DNA of 64,000 bases from Nosema muscidifuracis (GCA_028335825.1 JAIOKI010000002.1:558001-622000), one strand, 5' to 3'. Shown: positions 44,413 through 55,008, counted from the stretch's first letter. The notes: generated by a model not told the origin, from the letters alone. Made by a program: numbers and translations.

Positions 44413-45600
44413 TTAAATTCTCATCCATGTAGCTCTTTTCAGTACATAATATTTTTCAAATATTTTAAAAAATTCTTCTACATTTAAACATTTTTCAGTA
44501 ACTATCTCATTAATCTCTGATTTCTTAATATTATTCTTTTCTAAAAGTCTCATTACTTCTTCTATTTCTGTACTTAGTTCTATACAATAAAAATTATTTT
44601 TTATTTCTATTAAATTATTCTCACTAACAAACTTGTAAACATCTTCCATATCAAGTCCACTAATATTTTTGATATCCTGTAAAGTAAAAATTAATTTATT
44701 TTTTAAATCATTAAGTAATTTAGTATTCTTAAAATCAATAACAAGATCTTCATAATATCCTTTAAGATAATATCCATCATTCTTTTTAACACATAATTCA
44801 TCTATAATAGTCTTATAATCTACACTATCACTTTCTAATTTAATTATTCTATCTGTATTTTCAAATATCTTCAATATTTTATTACGTATTTCTTGTAAAT
44901 ATTTGTCATAAAATTTATTCTTTAAAATATATCTACCTTTGTAATAAAAAGTAAGTCTTTGAAGACTTAATTTTATATTATCAGATAGAAATCCATCATA
45001 AGTATTTATACAAGAAGATTTAAATAAATTAAATAAATCTTTATAATTAACTATTACTCTATTTTTAATACATCTTTCTATCTTCTCAATATTAAATTTT
45101 ATATCTTTTTTAGGAATAGAACTTAAACTCAATGCCATAATTTCTTTATCAAGATTTTTATATTCCATTTTTTTTGAAGCTTCATTTTCTAAATTTTTAA
45201 TTTTAAAATTTATATTTTTTTTTCTATGTTCAATTTCTTCTCTACTTTCTACTTTACGAAATTGAAGAATTGATTTTTCAACATCTTCTTCAGGAAATTT
45301 TGTATTAAATTTGTACACTAAATTTATTTTATAACATGTACAAGAATCTTCATTAGAAGCTGGAATAAGATAATATGATGTTTTTGGTGAATATCCATAA
45401 GCATAGTGTGTTATACTATCTGTCTTGTTTCTATATAATGATGTATTAAACTTAGGAAGGTTATGTTCAAGTTCTAAATATTTTGAGAAAGGCTTTATGT
45501 TTACACAATTTATTTTTAATTTGTTTTCTATTTGGCCTAATTTGTATATGCTGAGATTCGAGTTTACTAAATTTATGCTAATAACTTTTTTTATTTTCAT
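44413..45600 (-). CDS. RNA polymerase III subunit RPC5/Rpc37-like
   Basis: A 395-residue protein. N-terminal region: an EL-EH-NLPKFN... strand set, like the Rpc37 dimerisation module that pairs with Rpc53, then SITHYAYGYSPKTSYYLIPAS and a conserved-looking link ILQFRKVESREEIEHRKKNI, which resembles the metazoan RPC5 segment 'vrF.RpEse.~r~rr..Sy~~l'. The middle (LSLQRLTFYYKGRYILKNKFY) resembles the RPC5 winged-helix part 'L...a.lvqGnWvvkS~l.y'. The C-terminal half is helical with two more winged-helix-like segments. RPC5 acts in initiation and termination by Pol III on tRNA and 5S genes. A weak GGG block lies before the start (45606-45608). Confidence 0.65.
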   Translation of the reverse strand: MKIKKVISINLVNSNLSIYKLGQIENKLKINCVNIKPFSKYLELEHNLPKFNTSLYRNKTDSITHYAYGYSPKTSYYLIPASNEDSCTCYKINLVYKFNTKFPEEDVEKSILQFRKVESREEIEHRKKNINFKIKNLENEASKKMEYKNLDKEIMALSLSSIPKKDIKFNIEKIERCIKNRVIVNYKDLFNLFKSSCINTYDGFLSDNIKLSLQRLTFYYKGRYILKNKFYDKYLQEIRNKILKIFENTDRIIKLESDSVDYKTIIDELCVKKNDGYYLKGYYEDLVIDFKNTKLLNDLKNKLIFTLQDIKNISGLDMEDVYKFVSENNLIEIKNNFYCIELSTEIEEVMRLLEKNNIKKSEINEIVTEKCLNVEEFFKIFEKYYVLKRATWMRI

Positions 45601-45689
45601 TTTAAAGGGATAAGAAAAAGATTTTTAAATTCAGTCAGAGGAGATTTATAAAAATTATATTAGATTTTGTGCATTATAATAATTTAATT

Positions 45690-45960
45690 TAGATATTGTT
45701 AGTTCATTATAAACAAGTTATCTCAAAAAAGTGGAAAACATTTATTTATTTTAGATATTGTTAATTCATTATAAATAAGTCATCTCAAAAAAGTGGAAAA
45801 CATTAATTTAATTTGGATATTGTTAGTTCATTATAAACAAGTCATCTCAAAAAAGTGGAAAGATTTATTTAATTTGGATATTGTTAATTTATCATAAATA
45901 AGTTATATTTATAGTAAAGAGAAGTCATCTCAAAAAAGTGGAAAGATTTATTTAATTTAT
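45690..45960. repeat. Minisatellite upstream of the RPC5-like gene
   Basis: Four units of about 65-90 bp; each has GATATTGTTAGTTCATTATA followed by TCATCTCAAAAAAGTGGAAA. The AAAAAAGTGGAAA word is the best conserved part. It starts about 90 bp upstream of the gene's start codon. Confidence 0.8.
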
Positions 45961-46391
45961 ATATGCATCATACCCTATTTAAAATAAAATTCTAATAAAG
46001 ATAAGTTAATCATTTAAATTTCATATCACTTAAATATGAAATTATTTTTTATTTTTAATAAAAATTAAAAATACTGTCAAAAATATCATCTTGACATGTT
46101 GAGATACTAGCTAGTTTTTATATTTATTAAGGAATGTATTTAACAAAAATTAAAATAATAACTTATTTCTTTAGTAATGAATATATTATCAATAAATTTG
46201 TGTTTAGTATATGAAAATCTTAGGGTATAAAAATAATGAAATATACCCTTTGAATTAAATATATAAATTTCTTATCAGATACCCTGTATAAAATTTAGTA
46301 GAATAAAATTAAGATATTAATATATCTTTTAGTTAATTTAAATACACTTTTTTAATATAAAAAGAAATATATTTATTTCTCAATTTTTTTT
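45961..46391. other. AT-rich spacer
   Basis: No gene or repeat array supported; it ends at the stop of the acidic secreted protein gene. Confidence 0.45.
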
Positions 46392-46982
46392 TTACAATAT
46401 AACAATTGAGTTATCACCCAATTGTTGTTCATCTAATGGATGAGCTTCTACCTTAGCTTTTTTCTTAAGTGATTCGTTTATTTTGTTTTCTTCTATCTTC
46501 TTAAATTTTGGAGGGTTATTTTGTAATTTATCTATTGAATCTTTATTTATTGGATTGCTTACTTTCCATTCATTGTTTTCATCTAGCACAAGTAGCTGAT
46601 ACTTTTTATTTGAACTGAGATCTTCAGGACTTATTTTCATAGAATTTTGTGTAGGATCTTGTGGATTTACATCTAATGATTTTGAGCTAATAGAACTTTC
46701 TATAATACTTCCATCATCTTTTTTCTCAGTTATATTCTTCCATTTAATTCCATCTTCAATATCCATATTTATATTTATTTCAGTATCTTCATCAGAATCT
46801 TCATCATCTTTATCTTTATCTTCATCAGAATCCTCTTCGTCTTTATCTTCATCAGAATCAGAATCTTCTTTTCCTTCTTCAATATTGTCATCTAAATCTT
46901 CCTTCTTCTCAATATTCTTTTTTGATGATTTTTTTATAGACTTCTCTGCTACAATGAGTAGAACTAATAATAAAGACAGCAT
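46392..46982 (-). CDS. Predicted secreted acidic repeat protein, family member A
   Basis: A 196-residue protein with a short N-terminal signal peptide (MLSLLLVLLIVAEK), a lysine-rich linker, and an acidic repetitive stretch made of DSDEDKDEE-type units at about residues 38-66. The C-terminal half (KKYQLLVLDENNEWKVSNPINK, then KFKKIEENKI) aligns with the gene at 48164-48625 (KKYGVLFYKNSEWMSTGPLNK, then FFKKVDSSKI), so the two are paralogs sharing a domain of about 60 residues. No known family is recognised. Microsporidian secreted proteins often act at the spore wall or in the host cell; that role is inference. No CCC block at the start. Confidence 0.7.
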   Translation of the reverse strand: MLSLLLVLLIVAEKSIKKSSKKNIEKKEDLDDNIEEGKEDSDSDEDKDEEDSDEDKDKDDEDSDEDTEININMDIEDGIKWKNITEKKDDGSIIESSISSKSLDVNPQDPTQNSMKISPEDLSSNKKYQLLVLDENNEWKVSNPINKDSIDKLQNNPPKFKKIEENKINESLKKKAKVEAHPLDEQQLGDNSIVIL

Positions 46983-47259
46983 ATTTGAAATATTTTTTGG
47001 TATTTATATTTTTTAATAATTAAAAATCCAATAGTTTCTTTATCAGTTAATGCTTAAATTTCTTTAGTACCTAACTGATTAAAAATATCATAATCCAATA
47101 ATTAGTATTAAGAAACCAATATAAACAATTAAAGATTTTTAATTAAAGGGGATTGTGTTTATGGACAAGTATTTTTATAATTTAATGTTATGTTTTTTAA
47201 AGAATGGTCTTAGCTTTTTTCATTTGTAAAATATAAAATAATTGTCTATTTAATTTCAT

Positions 47260-47580
47260 AAATTTACTATTTATAATATAAATCTATTATTTAATTAAAT
47301 AAATTGTCTATTTAATTTTATAAATCTCCTATTTAATTATATAAATTGTCTATTTAATTTTATAAATTGCCTTTTTAATTAAAATGTTCATCTATTATTT
47401 AATTTTATAAATTTACCATTTAATTTATAAATTTACTATTTAAATAAACGACATATTTAATTTTATAAATTTACTATTTAAATAAACGACATATTTAATT
47501 ATATAAATCTATTATTTAATTATATAAATCTATTATTTAATTTTATAAATTTACTATTTAAATAAATGACATATTTTTTA
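47260..47580. repeat. AT minisatellite in the secreted-protein cluster
   Basis: Around ten short units of about 24-36 bp of the types TTTAATTTTATAAATTTACTA and TTTAAATAAACGACATATTT, between family members A and B. Confidence 0.75.
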
Positions 47581-47607
47581 ATTTATATAAGTTTTACAAA
47601 AAAATAT

Positions 47608-47799
47608 TTAATATATCTCTAATCCATAAAATTTATCCTTCTCATATACTGAATGTATTGAAGGATTCACTTCTTTTTTATTTACTTCTTTAACCACATG
47701 CCATTTTTTTTCATTATCTTCATATTTGACTTTATTATCATAACTACTTTCTCTAAATATTTCTCCAAAGATACTAGCAAGATAAAAATATATTTTCAT
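47608..47799 (-). CDS. Small secreted protein, possible family member B
   Basis: A 63-residue frame with a short hydrophobic N-terminus (MKIYFYLASIFGEIF) that could be a signal peptide, and a part reading DNEKKWHVVKEVNKKEVNPS, which has the same spacing of charged residues and tryptophan (ENNEWKVSNPINKDSI in A) as the shared domain of A and the 48164 gene. It lies between those two on the same strand. It could be a shortened family member, a remnant, or chance. Confidence 0.4.
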   Translation of the reverse strand: MKIYFYLASIFGEIFRESSYDNKVKYEDNEKKWHVVKEVNKKEVNPSIHSVYEKDKFYGLEIY

Positions 47800-48163
47800 A
47801 ATTTAATTAAAATTAGTATTTTATATAAATGAGAAGACCAATAAGAAATATAATAAGTAAGTATGAATAAATATCTGTGAAACACGTCATTGGTAGTGAT
47901 TTAAAAAGAGATGGAATAAATATTTTTTCATAAAAATATTAAAAAAGGTTAATGTATAAATTTTTATATCAAAAGGTTAATATATAAATATTAAAATTTT
48001 TTAATCTCTAACAATAAATTACATCCCTGTTTTGATTATAAAAATTTTTAGATAGTTTAATTATAAAAAATTTAACATAAAAATATTTTAATATATTAAT
48101 GTTAATATAAGAAAATACAATTAAATTAAAGAAAATATATTTTTATTGATAATTTACCACCCA
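47800..48163. other. AT-rich spacer in secreted cluster
   Basis: No gene. Short words such as AAAAGGTTAATGTATAAAT recur near 47945 and 47973. Confidence 0.4.
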
Positions 48164-48625
48164 TCATAGAATTTTTTCTAAAAACCTACTTTCATTAATC
48201 ATCTCCCTTGTCATACTATTAGTATTATTATTTTCTTTAATTTTATTAGGTATTTTACTACTGTCTACTTTTTTAAAGAATACTGTTTTATCACTCAACT
48301 TTTTAATTTCTTCTTTATTTAAAGGACCTGTAGACATCCACTCAGAATTCTTATAAAATAATACCCCATATTTTTTATCATCCTTAAGATCATCATCATT
48401 TATTACTAAATAAAGATGACCACCATTTCTACCAGTAGATTTTCCATTTATAGTTGATAATTCTGAGAAAGAATTACTACTCATTCTTACAGGAGTTACT
48501 GTATTAGTTATTTTACTACCAGTGTATTCAACTACACCGTACCAGTCAAGATCATTATCGAGATCCAGGTTTATTTCTATATCTGTTCTTGTTAGTATAA
48601 TTGTAAGATATAATAAGAGATTCAT
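48164..48625 (-). CDS. Predicted secreted protein, family member C
   Basis: A 153-residue protein with an N-terminal signal peptide (MNLLLYLTIILT). Residues 25-60 are rich in S/T, and the shared family domain follows: GHLYLVINDDDLKDDKKYGV, a tryptophan strand NSEWMSTGPLNKEE, and FFKKVDSSKI. The arrangement matches gene A (46392-46982), including the D/S-rich lead and the KFKK-type end, but it lacks A's long acidic repeat. No membrane anchor after the signal peptide, so secretion is likely. Function not recognised. Confidence 0.7.
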   Translation of the reverse strand: MNLLLYLTIILTRTDIEINLDLDNDLDWYGVVEYTGSKITNTVTPVRMSSNSFSELSTINGKSTGRNGGHLYLVINDDDLKDDKKYGVLFYKNSEWMSTGPLNKEEIKKLSDKTVFFKKVDSSKIPNKIKENNNTNSMTREMINESRFLEKIL

Positions 48626-48699
48626 TGTCTTGAATATATCTCAATTTTATATACAAACAAAAACCAATAATAAATTTACATGTTTCATATTAAGAGTAG

Positions 48700-48943
48700 A
48701 TTAAAATATATAAAAAATAATGTAGAATATTTATAGGTTAAAAAATAAAATATAATTATTTGATAATATTTATAGGTTAATAATAAAATATATAAGATAA
48801 TATATAGGTTTATATAAAAAATATAATATATAGGTTAATATAAAAAATAATAAATATATAAGATAATAAAATATATAAATATAATAAATATATATATTTT
48901 AAGAAAAATTCTACAAAAACTTATTTATTTATAAATTAAAAGT
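48700..48943. repeat. AT-rich degenerate repeats before family member C
   Basis: Repeats of AATATTTATAGGTTAAAAAA- and ATATAAGATAATATATAGGTT-type words, about 25-45 bp, in the spacer between the FHA-like gene's stop and gene C's start. Confidence 0.6.
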
Positions 48944-50056
48944 TTAAATATCCTGTGACTTTTTAAACATCCAGAATTTTTCATCATCTCCACGATCTTC
49001 TACTAAACTATGAGATCTTTTACTTTTATTTCTTTTTCTTTGTCTTTTACAAGGTTCTATATCTGTTAAACAATTTCTAAATTGTTCTATCTCTTTATAA
49101 ACTACTGTTGTACAAATTTTTTCAACACGTTCTTGATTATCTTCAATATAAATACATCTTTTTTTAATTATATAATCTTCTGTAATTTCAAGTTCTCTTT
49201 TATTAGATTCCCATTCTAATTTAGTCTTACAAAATTTTTGAATCCATAATTTGTATATTTCAAATGGACTGTTACTTTTTATATCTATATTTATTGGTAC
49301 AAAATAATCTTTTATATTGTGATACATATATTCTACTAAAGATACCATATTTCCTAAATAATAAACTCTTCCATTTATTATATAATCATATTCATAATTT
49401 GTAGCATCAGTAAAACTTTTACAACTGACTCCACTACTATTAGATCCTAAATCTATAAATTCAGAATCCCAAAATTCTATTCCAAATAATTCTTTAATAT
49501 CTAATATTTCAAATGTAGTATTAATTTCAAGAAGATATTCAAATTCTCTATAAAGACATGCTTCTATTAAAGAATGTCTATTTACTCCATATATATGATA
49601 ATTTAATGTCCATATTTCATCTTTATATTGTACAAATATAGGATTATGAGATAATATTTCATAATATGCATCTACATTTTCTATTTCTTGTATATCTCTA
49701 AGAAAATATTTAATATGTGCTTTATCTATATCTTTATTATCTGCATTACTTATAGCATCTGATATTGTCTTACTAGCACTTTCTTTTATATCTGTATGTG
49801 ACTCAAAATAATATCTTCTATTATCAAAATCTATTGTACATTTTGATGTAAAGAATAACGGAACATTTGTTACAATCATTCCATTTATCTTTATCCATCC
49901 ATTAAGAAGTATAAAAACCCAGCCTTGTTCTAAAGCAGAATAAAACACGTATACATGTGTTACATCATTCTTGAAACAGTATGCCCCTTTCCTGTACCCC
50001 TTTGTTGATCCCTTCCTGTCAGTGATTGTAAATGATACCTTTTCGTTATCCTTCAT
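48944..50056 (-). CDS. Possible FHA-domain nuclear protein
   Basis: A 370-residue protein. Residues 40-85 (GWVFILLNGWIKINGMIVTN, VPLFFTSKCTIDF, YYFES) resemble the second half of an FHA phosphothreonine-binding domain of the type found in FHL1/FOXK factors ('f~l~vLgrNG~~V~g...~pl.l~s~~~i~i~~~~f~F'). The middle shows no clear fork-head or other domain. The C-terminus has a strongly basic run CKRQRKRNKSKRSHS, a good nuclear localisation signal. If FHL1-like it could regulate ribosomal or cell-cycle genes; that is conjecture. No CCC block precedes the ATG. Confidence 0.45.
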   Translation of the reverse strand: MKDNEKVSFTITDRKGSTKGYRKGAYCFKNDVTHVYVFYSALEQGWVFILLNGWIKINGMIVTNVPLFFTSKCTIDFDNRRYYFESHTDIKESASKTISDAISNADNKDIDKAHIKYFLRDIQEIENVDAYYEILSHNPIFVQYKDEIWTLNYHIYGVNRHSLIEACLYREFEYLLEINTTFEILDIKELFGIEFWDSEFIDLGSNSSGVSCKSFTDATNYEYDYIINGRVYYLGNMVSLVEYMYHNIKDYFVPINIDIKSNSPFEIYKLWIQKFCKTKLEWESNKRELEITEDYIIKKRCIYIEDNQERVEKICTTVVYKEIEQFRNCLTDIEPCKRQRKRNKSKRSHSLVEDRGDDEKFWMFKKSQDI

Positions 50057-50664
50057 GTTTTCGAATTTTTTTTTTATTTTTATGTGTCCGTTATAGAAAA
50101 TTAATTTTTAAATTTTTTGATCGAAAACGTGTGTTTGACTTGGTGATAATACTTTGAGTATATGAACAAGACGATGATGTAAGATGTCCTGAATATAAAA
50201 GGGGTAACTGATTTATTAAAAAAGAATATAAACAAATTTTATTAAAAAAGATTATAAACAATTTTTATTAAAAAAGAATATAAACAAAATTTAGTGTGTA
50301 CTTTAATACGTAATTTTTAGATAAATTTTAGGATGCATAGAAATGTAACTGAAACAAATCTAAAAATTAAGATATCATATTTTATATTAATTTGAATTTA
50401 TAATTGTTTTTAATTATCAAATATTGAATATTATTCCAAAATGAGCACATTTTTTTAATTCGTCATGTTTTTTATATTTTAGTCATTTAATTAATTATGT
50501 AAAACAAAAATTTGTTTCATGTATAAAATATATGACTGATGTATTAGTCATTATTAAATTCTTATATGTAAACAAAAGAATAATTTCTTAAGATTAAGTT
50601 TATAATTAGTTTATTTTCAAATTTAATTGTTATTTTATTTTTATCCCAAATTTTTAATGATTTT

Positions 50665-50842
50665 TTAATTAATTTAAGACTGTAAATTATCTTTAATAAC
50701 AAGTAAGAGAAGTAAAAGAAGTTTGATAATTAATTTAAGACTGTAAATTATCTTTAATAACAAGTAAGAGAAGTAAAAGAAGTTTGATAATTAACTTAAG
50801 ACTGTAAATTATCTTTAATAACAAGTAAGAAAAGTTTGATAA
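50665..50842. repeat. 60-bp minisatellite
   Basis: Three nearly identical units of about 60 bp with AATTTAAGACTGTAAATTAT, then CTTTAATAACAAGTAAGAGA and AGTAAAAGAAG; the third copy is shortened. High identity between units suggests recent expansion. Confidence 0.85.
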
Positions 50843-51364
50843 TCTTCATTAATAAAAATAATACAAGTTTTTTAATTAACTAAAATATTATTAGTATGAG
50901 TTCAATTCTGACTATAAGACATTTTTATTAGTATATTCTCCAAAAATAATTATTAAAGCTTCTCTAGTAATCATAATTAATTGAAGAATTAACATCAATT
51001 AAATTTATAATAAAAATTCAATATAATGACTTTTATTTACTTATTTTATCTATCTAAATAATTATATTACTAATCTTCTTAAATTATATTTAAATAATAA
51101 TTAGACTTTATCAAGTAACTTCTTAAAATTTATATTTAAATAAAAAAAAATATTTCATGAAATATCTTAAAAATTAATTGTTATAAGAAAGTCATTTTTT
51201 TATGTATTTTTAAGAAAGAAAACATTATCTTGATAAGATAGAAATATTTATCTTTGTTCTATCTTAATATGAAACATATTTTAAATTAAATGATATTTCA
51301 TGAACTCATATCTAATTCTATAAGTAAGATTACTAAATAGAAATGAGATTTTATTAGATTATTT

Positions 51365-51660
51365 TAAGCATTATTTATTAGAAGATTGTCTTAAACACTA
51401 TTTTATTAGATTGTCTTAAACACTATTTTATTAGATTATTTTAATCACTATTTATTAGATTGTCTTAAGTTCTATTATCTTCTAATTAAATTAAAGTTAT
51501 ATTTTATAAATAAATTATCTTAAACACTATTTTATTAGATTTTCTTAATCATTATTTTATTAGAAGATTGTCTTAAGTTATATTATCTTCTAATTAAATT
51601 AAAGTTATATTTAATGAATAAATTATCTTAAACACTATTTTATTAAATTATTATAATATT
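51365..51660. repeat. AT minisatellite with TCTTAAACACTATTTTATTA units
   Basis: Short units of about 25 bp containing TTAAACACTATTTTATTAGA and a longer module around GTTATATTATCTTCTAATTA occur repeatedly, with interruptions. Confidence 0.7.
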
Positions 51661-52011
51661 GTAAAAATGAAAAAAAAAGATACTGGAAAAAAATGAGAAA
51701 TATTTTAATTATTAAAATTTATAAGAAGATTTTTATTTGTATCAATTACTAGTAGAATTATAAAATAATTAATAATTCATATATTGTAAATCAAAGTATG
51801 TGATACAATAATAATATTTTATTTTCTATAGAAATTTAATTAAGAGATGTACTTATTAATACTAAAACAAATAGTATCTTTTAATTAATAATTATAAAAA
51901 ATAATATAAGACTATTTATAAATAAAATATATTGATAATTAAGAAAAATAGATAATATCATAACTTATCGATTAATTATGACGTAATACATATTTTTATT
52001 GGTTACTTACT

Positions 52012-52581
52012 TTAATTAAAAATAAGATTCACTAATTCACTACAATGATATTTCCTTATAGAATCTATTCTAGTCTTATAAGAATTATCAATGATAGTCT
52101 TTTTATCAGAACTTACCAATATAATACCACCTAAAGCAGATTCACATAACTCCTTAATTTCTACATTCCCAAGTACTTTTCTAACGATTTTTTTATCTTT
52201 TTCACTACACATAACAAAAAAATCTTTTTTATTCATTTTTTCTACTGTTTCGTTAATCAATTCTTGTGTTAACCTTTCATTTACAGAATTAATTTCAAGT
52301 TCATTAAAAATTTCTGATATAATTTTTTCTTTTTCTTGTACAAATAATAATTTGTATTTGTTGATTATATTTGATTCACTTTTTAATTTCTTAATTTCGA
52401 GATGTTTTTGTTTGTTTGTAAATGATTTCTCAACATTGTCAATTTCTTGTTTTATAAGATGCGCTTTCTCTGTGTTATACTCTTGAATAGCTCTTATTTC
52501 TATCTCTTTGACTTTTTCTTCTGCTTCATGTTTAATAAATGTTATCATTCTTTCTATATCTTTATTAGGTAATTTCTCCAT
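52012..52581 (-). CDS. V-type H+-ATPase subunit E (Vma4-like)
   Basis: A 189-residue peripheral-stalk subunit of the vacuolar proton pump, which holds the catalytic head still while the rotor turns. Long charged N-terminal coiled coil (residues 1-90), with IKHEAEEKVKEIEIRAIQEY as in the family. The globular C-terminus has the signature ALGGIILVSSDKKTIIDNSY followed by TRID, matching 'GGv.l.s.~gkI..~NTLe.RL~'. Slightly shorter than yeast Vma4 (233). Start preceded by CCCC (52591-52594 as GGGG). Confidence 0.93.
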   Translation of the reverse strand: MEKLPNKDIERMITFIKHEAEEKVKEIEIRAIQEYNTEKAHLIKQEIDNVEKSFTNKQKHLEIKKLKSESNIINKYKLLFVQEKEKIISEIFNELEINSVNERLTQELINETVEKMNKKDFFVMCSEKDKKIVRKVLGNVEIKELCESALGGIILVSSDKKTIIDNSYKTRIDSIRKYHCSELVNLIFN

Positions 52582-52659
52582 TAAAAAAAATGGGGTTTTT
52601 TATTTTTATATATAAAAAAATGAAACGTTAAAAAAATTTAAAAAAACTTTTTTTTTAAT

Positions 52660-53748
52660 TTAGACATCCTTGACTATTTGCACTACATCACAATCATCAA
52701 GTACATGATCTTTACCTACCTTCTGTGGATTATGTTTCACACTTTTTCCCCATACTAATGCATACTTAAATTTCTTAATTATTTCTCTATGAATACTATT
52801 ACAAAAATCTTCTATTCGTCTCTTCTTATTTCTTAATATAACTGGTTCATCATAATCTATAGATTGACCTTTTGGTTTAGGATATACCCGAATTAAATCT
52901 AAATATTCCCATGCTTTCTTAAGGAATACGTCAAAATTCCATTTTAAATTCGCACAAAGAGGTACTGCATGTGGAATCCTATAAATAATATCTAATTCTT
53001 CTACAGATATACAATCAATTTTATTAAGAACATAAATACATGGTACATATTTTCTATTACCTTCTATTGTATCTATAAGATCGTCAATTGTACATGGTTC
53101 ACTTGTAATGACTTCAGCATTACTCATTCTAAATTCAGCCATAACAGATTTAACTGTATTGTAATCTAAATGATTACCTTTTAACATTAAACCTCCTCTA
53201 TCTGCTCTACTAATTTTTATCTTTGGTGGTGTTTTATTAAGACGTATACCAAATGATTCAAGTTCTTTCTCTATTAGTTTCTTATGAGTGAGTGGTTTCA
53301 TAACATCAAGACAGATAACTAGTAGTGAACAAGTACGAGCTACTCCAAGAACTTGTCTACCTCGACCTTTACCATCTTTAGCTCCTTCAATAATTCCAGG
53401 AAGATCAAGTATTTGTATACGTGCACCGTTGTAAGTAATAACTCCAGGAATAGCAGTTAGAGTTGTAAATTCATATTCTGCTACTTCACTGTGTATACCT
53501 GTCAATTGTGACATTAAAGTACTCTTACCTACACTAGGAAACCCAATAAATCCTATACGAGCTATACCAGTTTTAGACACATCAAATCCTGCTTCACCAG
53601 ATCCAGAACCCCTAGGAGCAGTAATAAGTTCTCGTCTTAATTTAGCAATTTTAGCTTTTAAAATTCCTATATGATTGTTTGTAGCTTTGTTTTTTTGTGT
53701 CTTTGCTATCTCATTTTCTATTTCTTTTATTTTTTCTAGTGTATTCAT
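52660..53748 (-). CDS. Developmentally regulated GTP-binding protein (DRG1/Rbg1)
   Basis: A 362-residue Obg-family GTPase that works with translating ribosomes, relieving stalling together with a DFRP partner. N-terminal helix-turn-helix (residues 1-48), G1 GFPSVGKS at 69-76, switch region around 90-100 with EFTTLT, G3 DLPG at 115-118 followed by the glycine-rich [13 protein letters not shown] run, G4 NKID at 242-245, and a C-terminal TGS domain (about 285-361) ending in [14 protein letters not shown]. Full length for the family (yeast Rbg1 is 369). CCCCC before the start (53754-53758 as GGGGG). Confidence 0.97.
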   Translation of the reverse strand: MNTLEKIKEIENEIAKTQKNKATNNHIGILKAKIAKLRRELITAPRGSGSGEAGFDVSKTGIARIGFIGFPSVGKSTLMSQLTGIHSEVAEYEFTTLTAIPGVITYNGARIQILDLPGIIEGAKDGKGRGRQVLGVARTCSLLVICLDVMKPLTHKKLIEKELESFGIRLNKTPPKIKISRADRGGLMLKGNHLDYNTVKSVMAEFRMSNAEVITSEPCTIDDLIDTIEGNRKYVPCIYVLNKIDCISVEELDIIYRIPHAVPLCANLKWNFDVFLKKAWEYLDLIRVYPKPKGQSIDYDEPVILRNKKRRIEDFCNSIHREIIKKFKYALVWGKSVKHNPQKVGKDHVLDDCDVVQIVKDV

Positions 53749-53995
53749 TTCTCGGGGGTAAAAATTATTAAAACGTTATCTTCTAAAAAAATATATTTAA
53801 GATAAACTGAAACTTTCTAGTTCTTGGAACTAGATTATATTAATTGGTATAAAAATAAATGTTGAATTTTTATATATTCACTAGCTAAAGATTCCATTTT
53901 TATTATAAAATAAATGTTGAATTTTTAATTTTTATATAGTCACCAACTTAAGATTCCATTTTTATGAGAAAAACTATTTTTATTATAAAATAAAT

Positions 53996-54002
53996 AAAAA
54001 AA
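53996..54002 (-). terminator. Pol III terminator of tRNA-Gln
   Basis: A run of seven T on the minus strand two bases after the tRNA, the usual RNA polymerase III stop signal. Confidence 0.8.
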
Positions 54003-54004
54003 GT

Positions 54005-54075
54005 AGTCCCGCCGAGATTCGAACTCGGATTATTGGATTCAAAGTCCAAGGTGATGACCATTACACTACGGGACT
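54005..54075 (-). tRNA. tRNA-Gln: tRNA-Gln (anticodon UUG)
   Basis: On the minus strand: acceptor AGTCCCG pairs with CGGGACT; D arm GTGTAATGGTCATCAC; anticodon stem TTGGA/TCCAA with loop CTTTGAA, anticodon TTG (UUG in RNA), reading CAA; T arm CGAG-TTCGAAT-CTCG. 71 nt, no intron, no encoded CCA. Internal A and B boxes (TAGTGTAATGG and GTTCGAATC) serve as the promoter. UUG is the expected main glutamine anticodon in such AT-rich codon usage. Confidence 0.97.
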
Positions 54076-55008
54076 TATTTATGAGATCTTTCAAATTTAA
54101 CAAATAAAACATTTTATATTAAATTAGACAAATAATATTCAATTATCAATCATTTAGAGGTTTACAAATTATATATAAGTTAATAAATAAAATATTTTAT
54201 ATTAATAATATATGTTAAGTCAAAATTACCTACGATCAAGTATAAATAGTGTCAGTAAAAATAATATAAATCATTACATTTTATAATTAATGTATTTTAA
54301 TTAGCTTATTTAAACAATAATGTATTGAAGTCTAAATTTATTTTATTTTAAAATAATTGTATACTAAATGATTATAATATTAAAATAAAATCTATATGTC
54401 TACCATCTTCAGTTTATTCTATTTATATTAAAGAAGTTTTTTATATTTTTGTATTTACTTAATTTTACATAAACGACTAATTAAAACTTTTCCATTCTCA
54501 GAACAGAAATATACTTTTAGTAGAACTAAAAATAAATTGTGTTTCAATCTTAATTTGTATAAATTTTAAATTTCAAACTTTTTATATAAGATATAATATT
54601 AGAAATACTAGCTTAACTATTGTTATGATATGATTATACTTTTATATATCAAAATATTTTGATAAATAAGTTTTTAATATTAAAACTATTCATATAAACT
54701 AAATATCAATACTTAAAGATACGTCATTTTTGTCATTTTAATTTATCTCATATTTTTTATTATGACGTAAATAAAAAACTATAAAATACAACATAAAAAT
54801 AAAATAATTTTATTTAAAACAAATGTCAAATAATTATATTTTTTTTATTTAAAATAAATGTCAAAAATCTCAATTTTTTTATTTTATAAAATAAACTTAT
54901 TATTAGTTTAGAGAACTTATTTAAATCTCAGTATCCAAGTTTATAATATTTTGTTTGTTATTTTAGTATTACTTTATAAATTTAATTAAATTCATACCCC
55001 AAAAAAGT
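54076..55008. other. AT-rich spacer between tRNA-Gln and secreted protein gene
   Basis: About 930 bases with no supported gene. Words such as AAATAAATGTCAAA recur near 54820 and 54850. The CCCC block near 54998 belongs to the next gene. Confidence 0.5.

Larger units (their letters stand above)
50057..52011. other. Long non-coding AT-rich interval
   Basis: Nearly 2 kb without any supported gene, unusually long for this compact core. It holds two repeat arrays (listed separately) and otherwise unstructured AT-rich sequence. No tRNA or snoRNA-like element was recognised. Confidence 0.5.

Noticed and set aside
52091-52486. 131-codon plus-strand frame opposite V-ATPase subunit E
   Set aside because: Antisense to a clear coding gene with a conserved C-terminal signature; the mirror frame has no domain.
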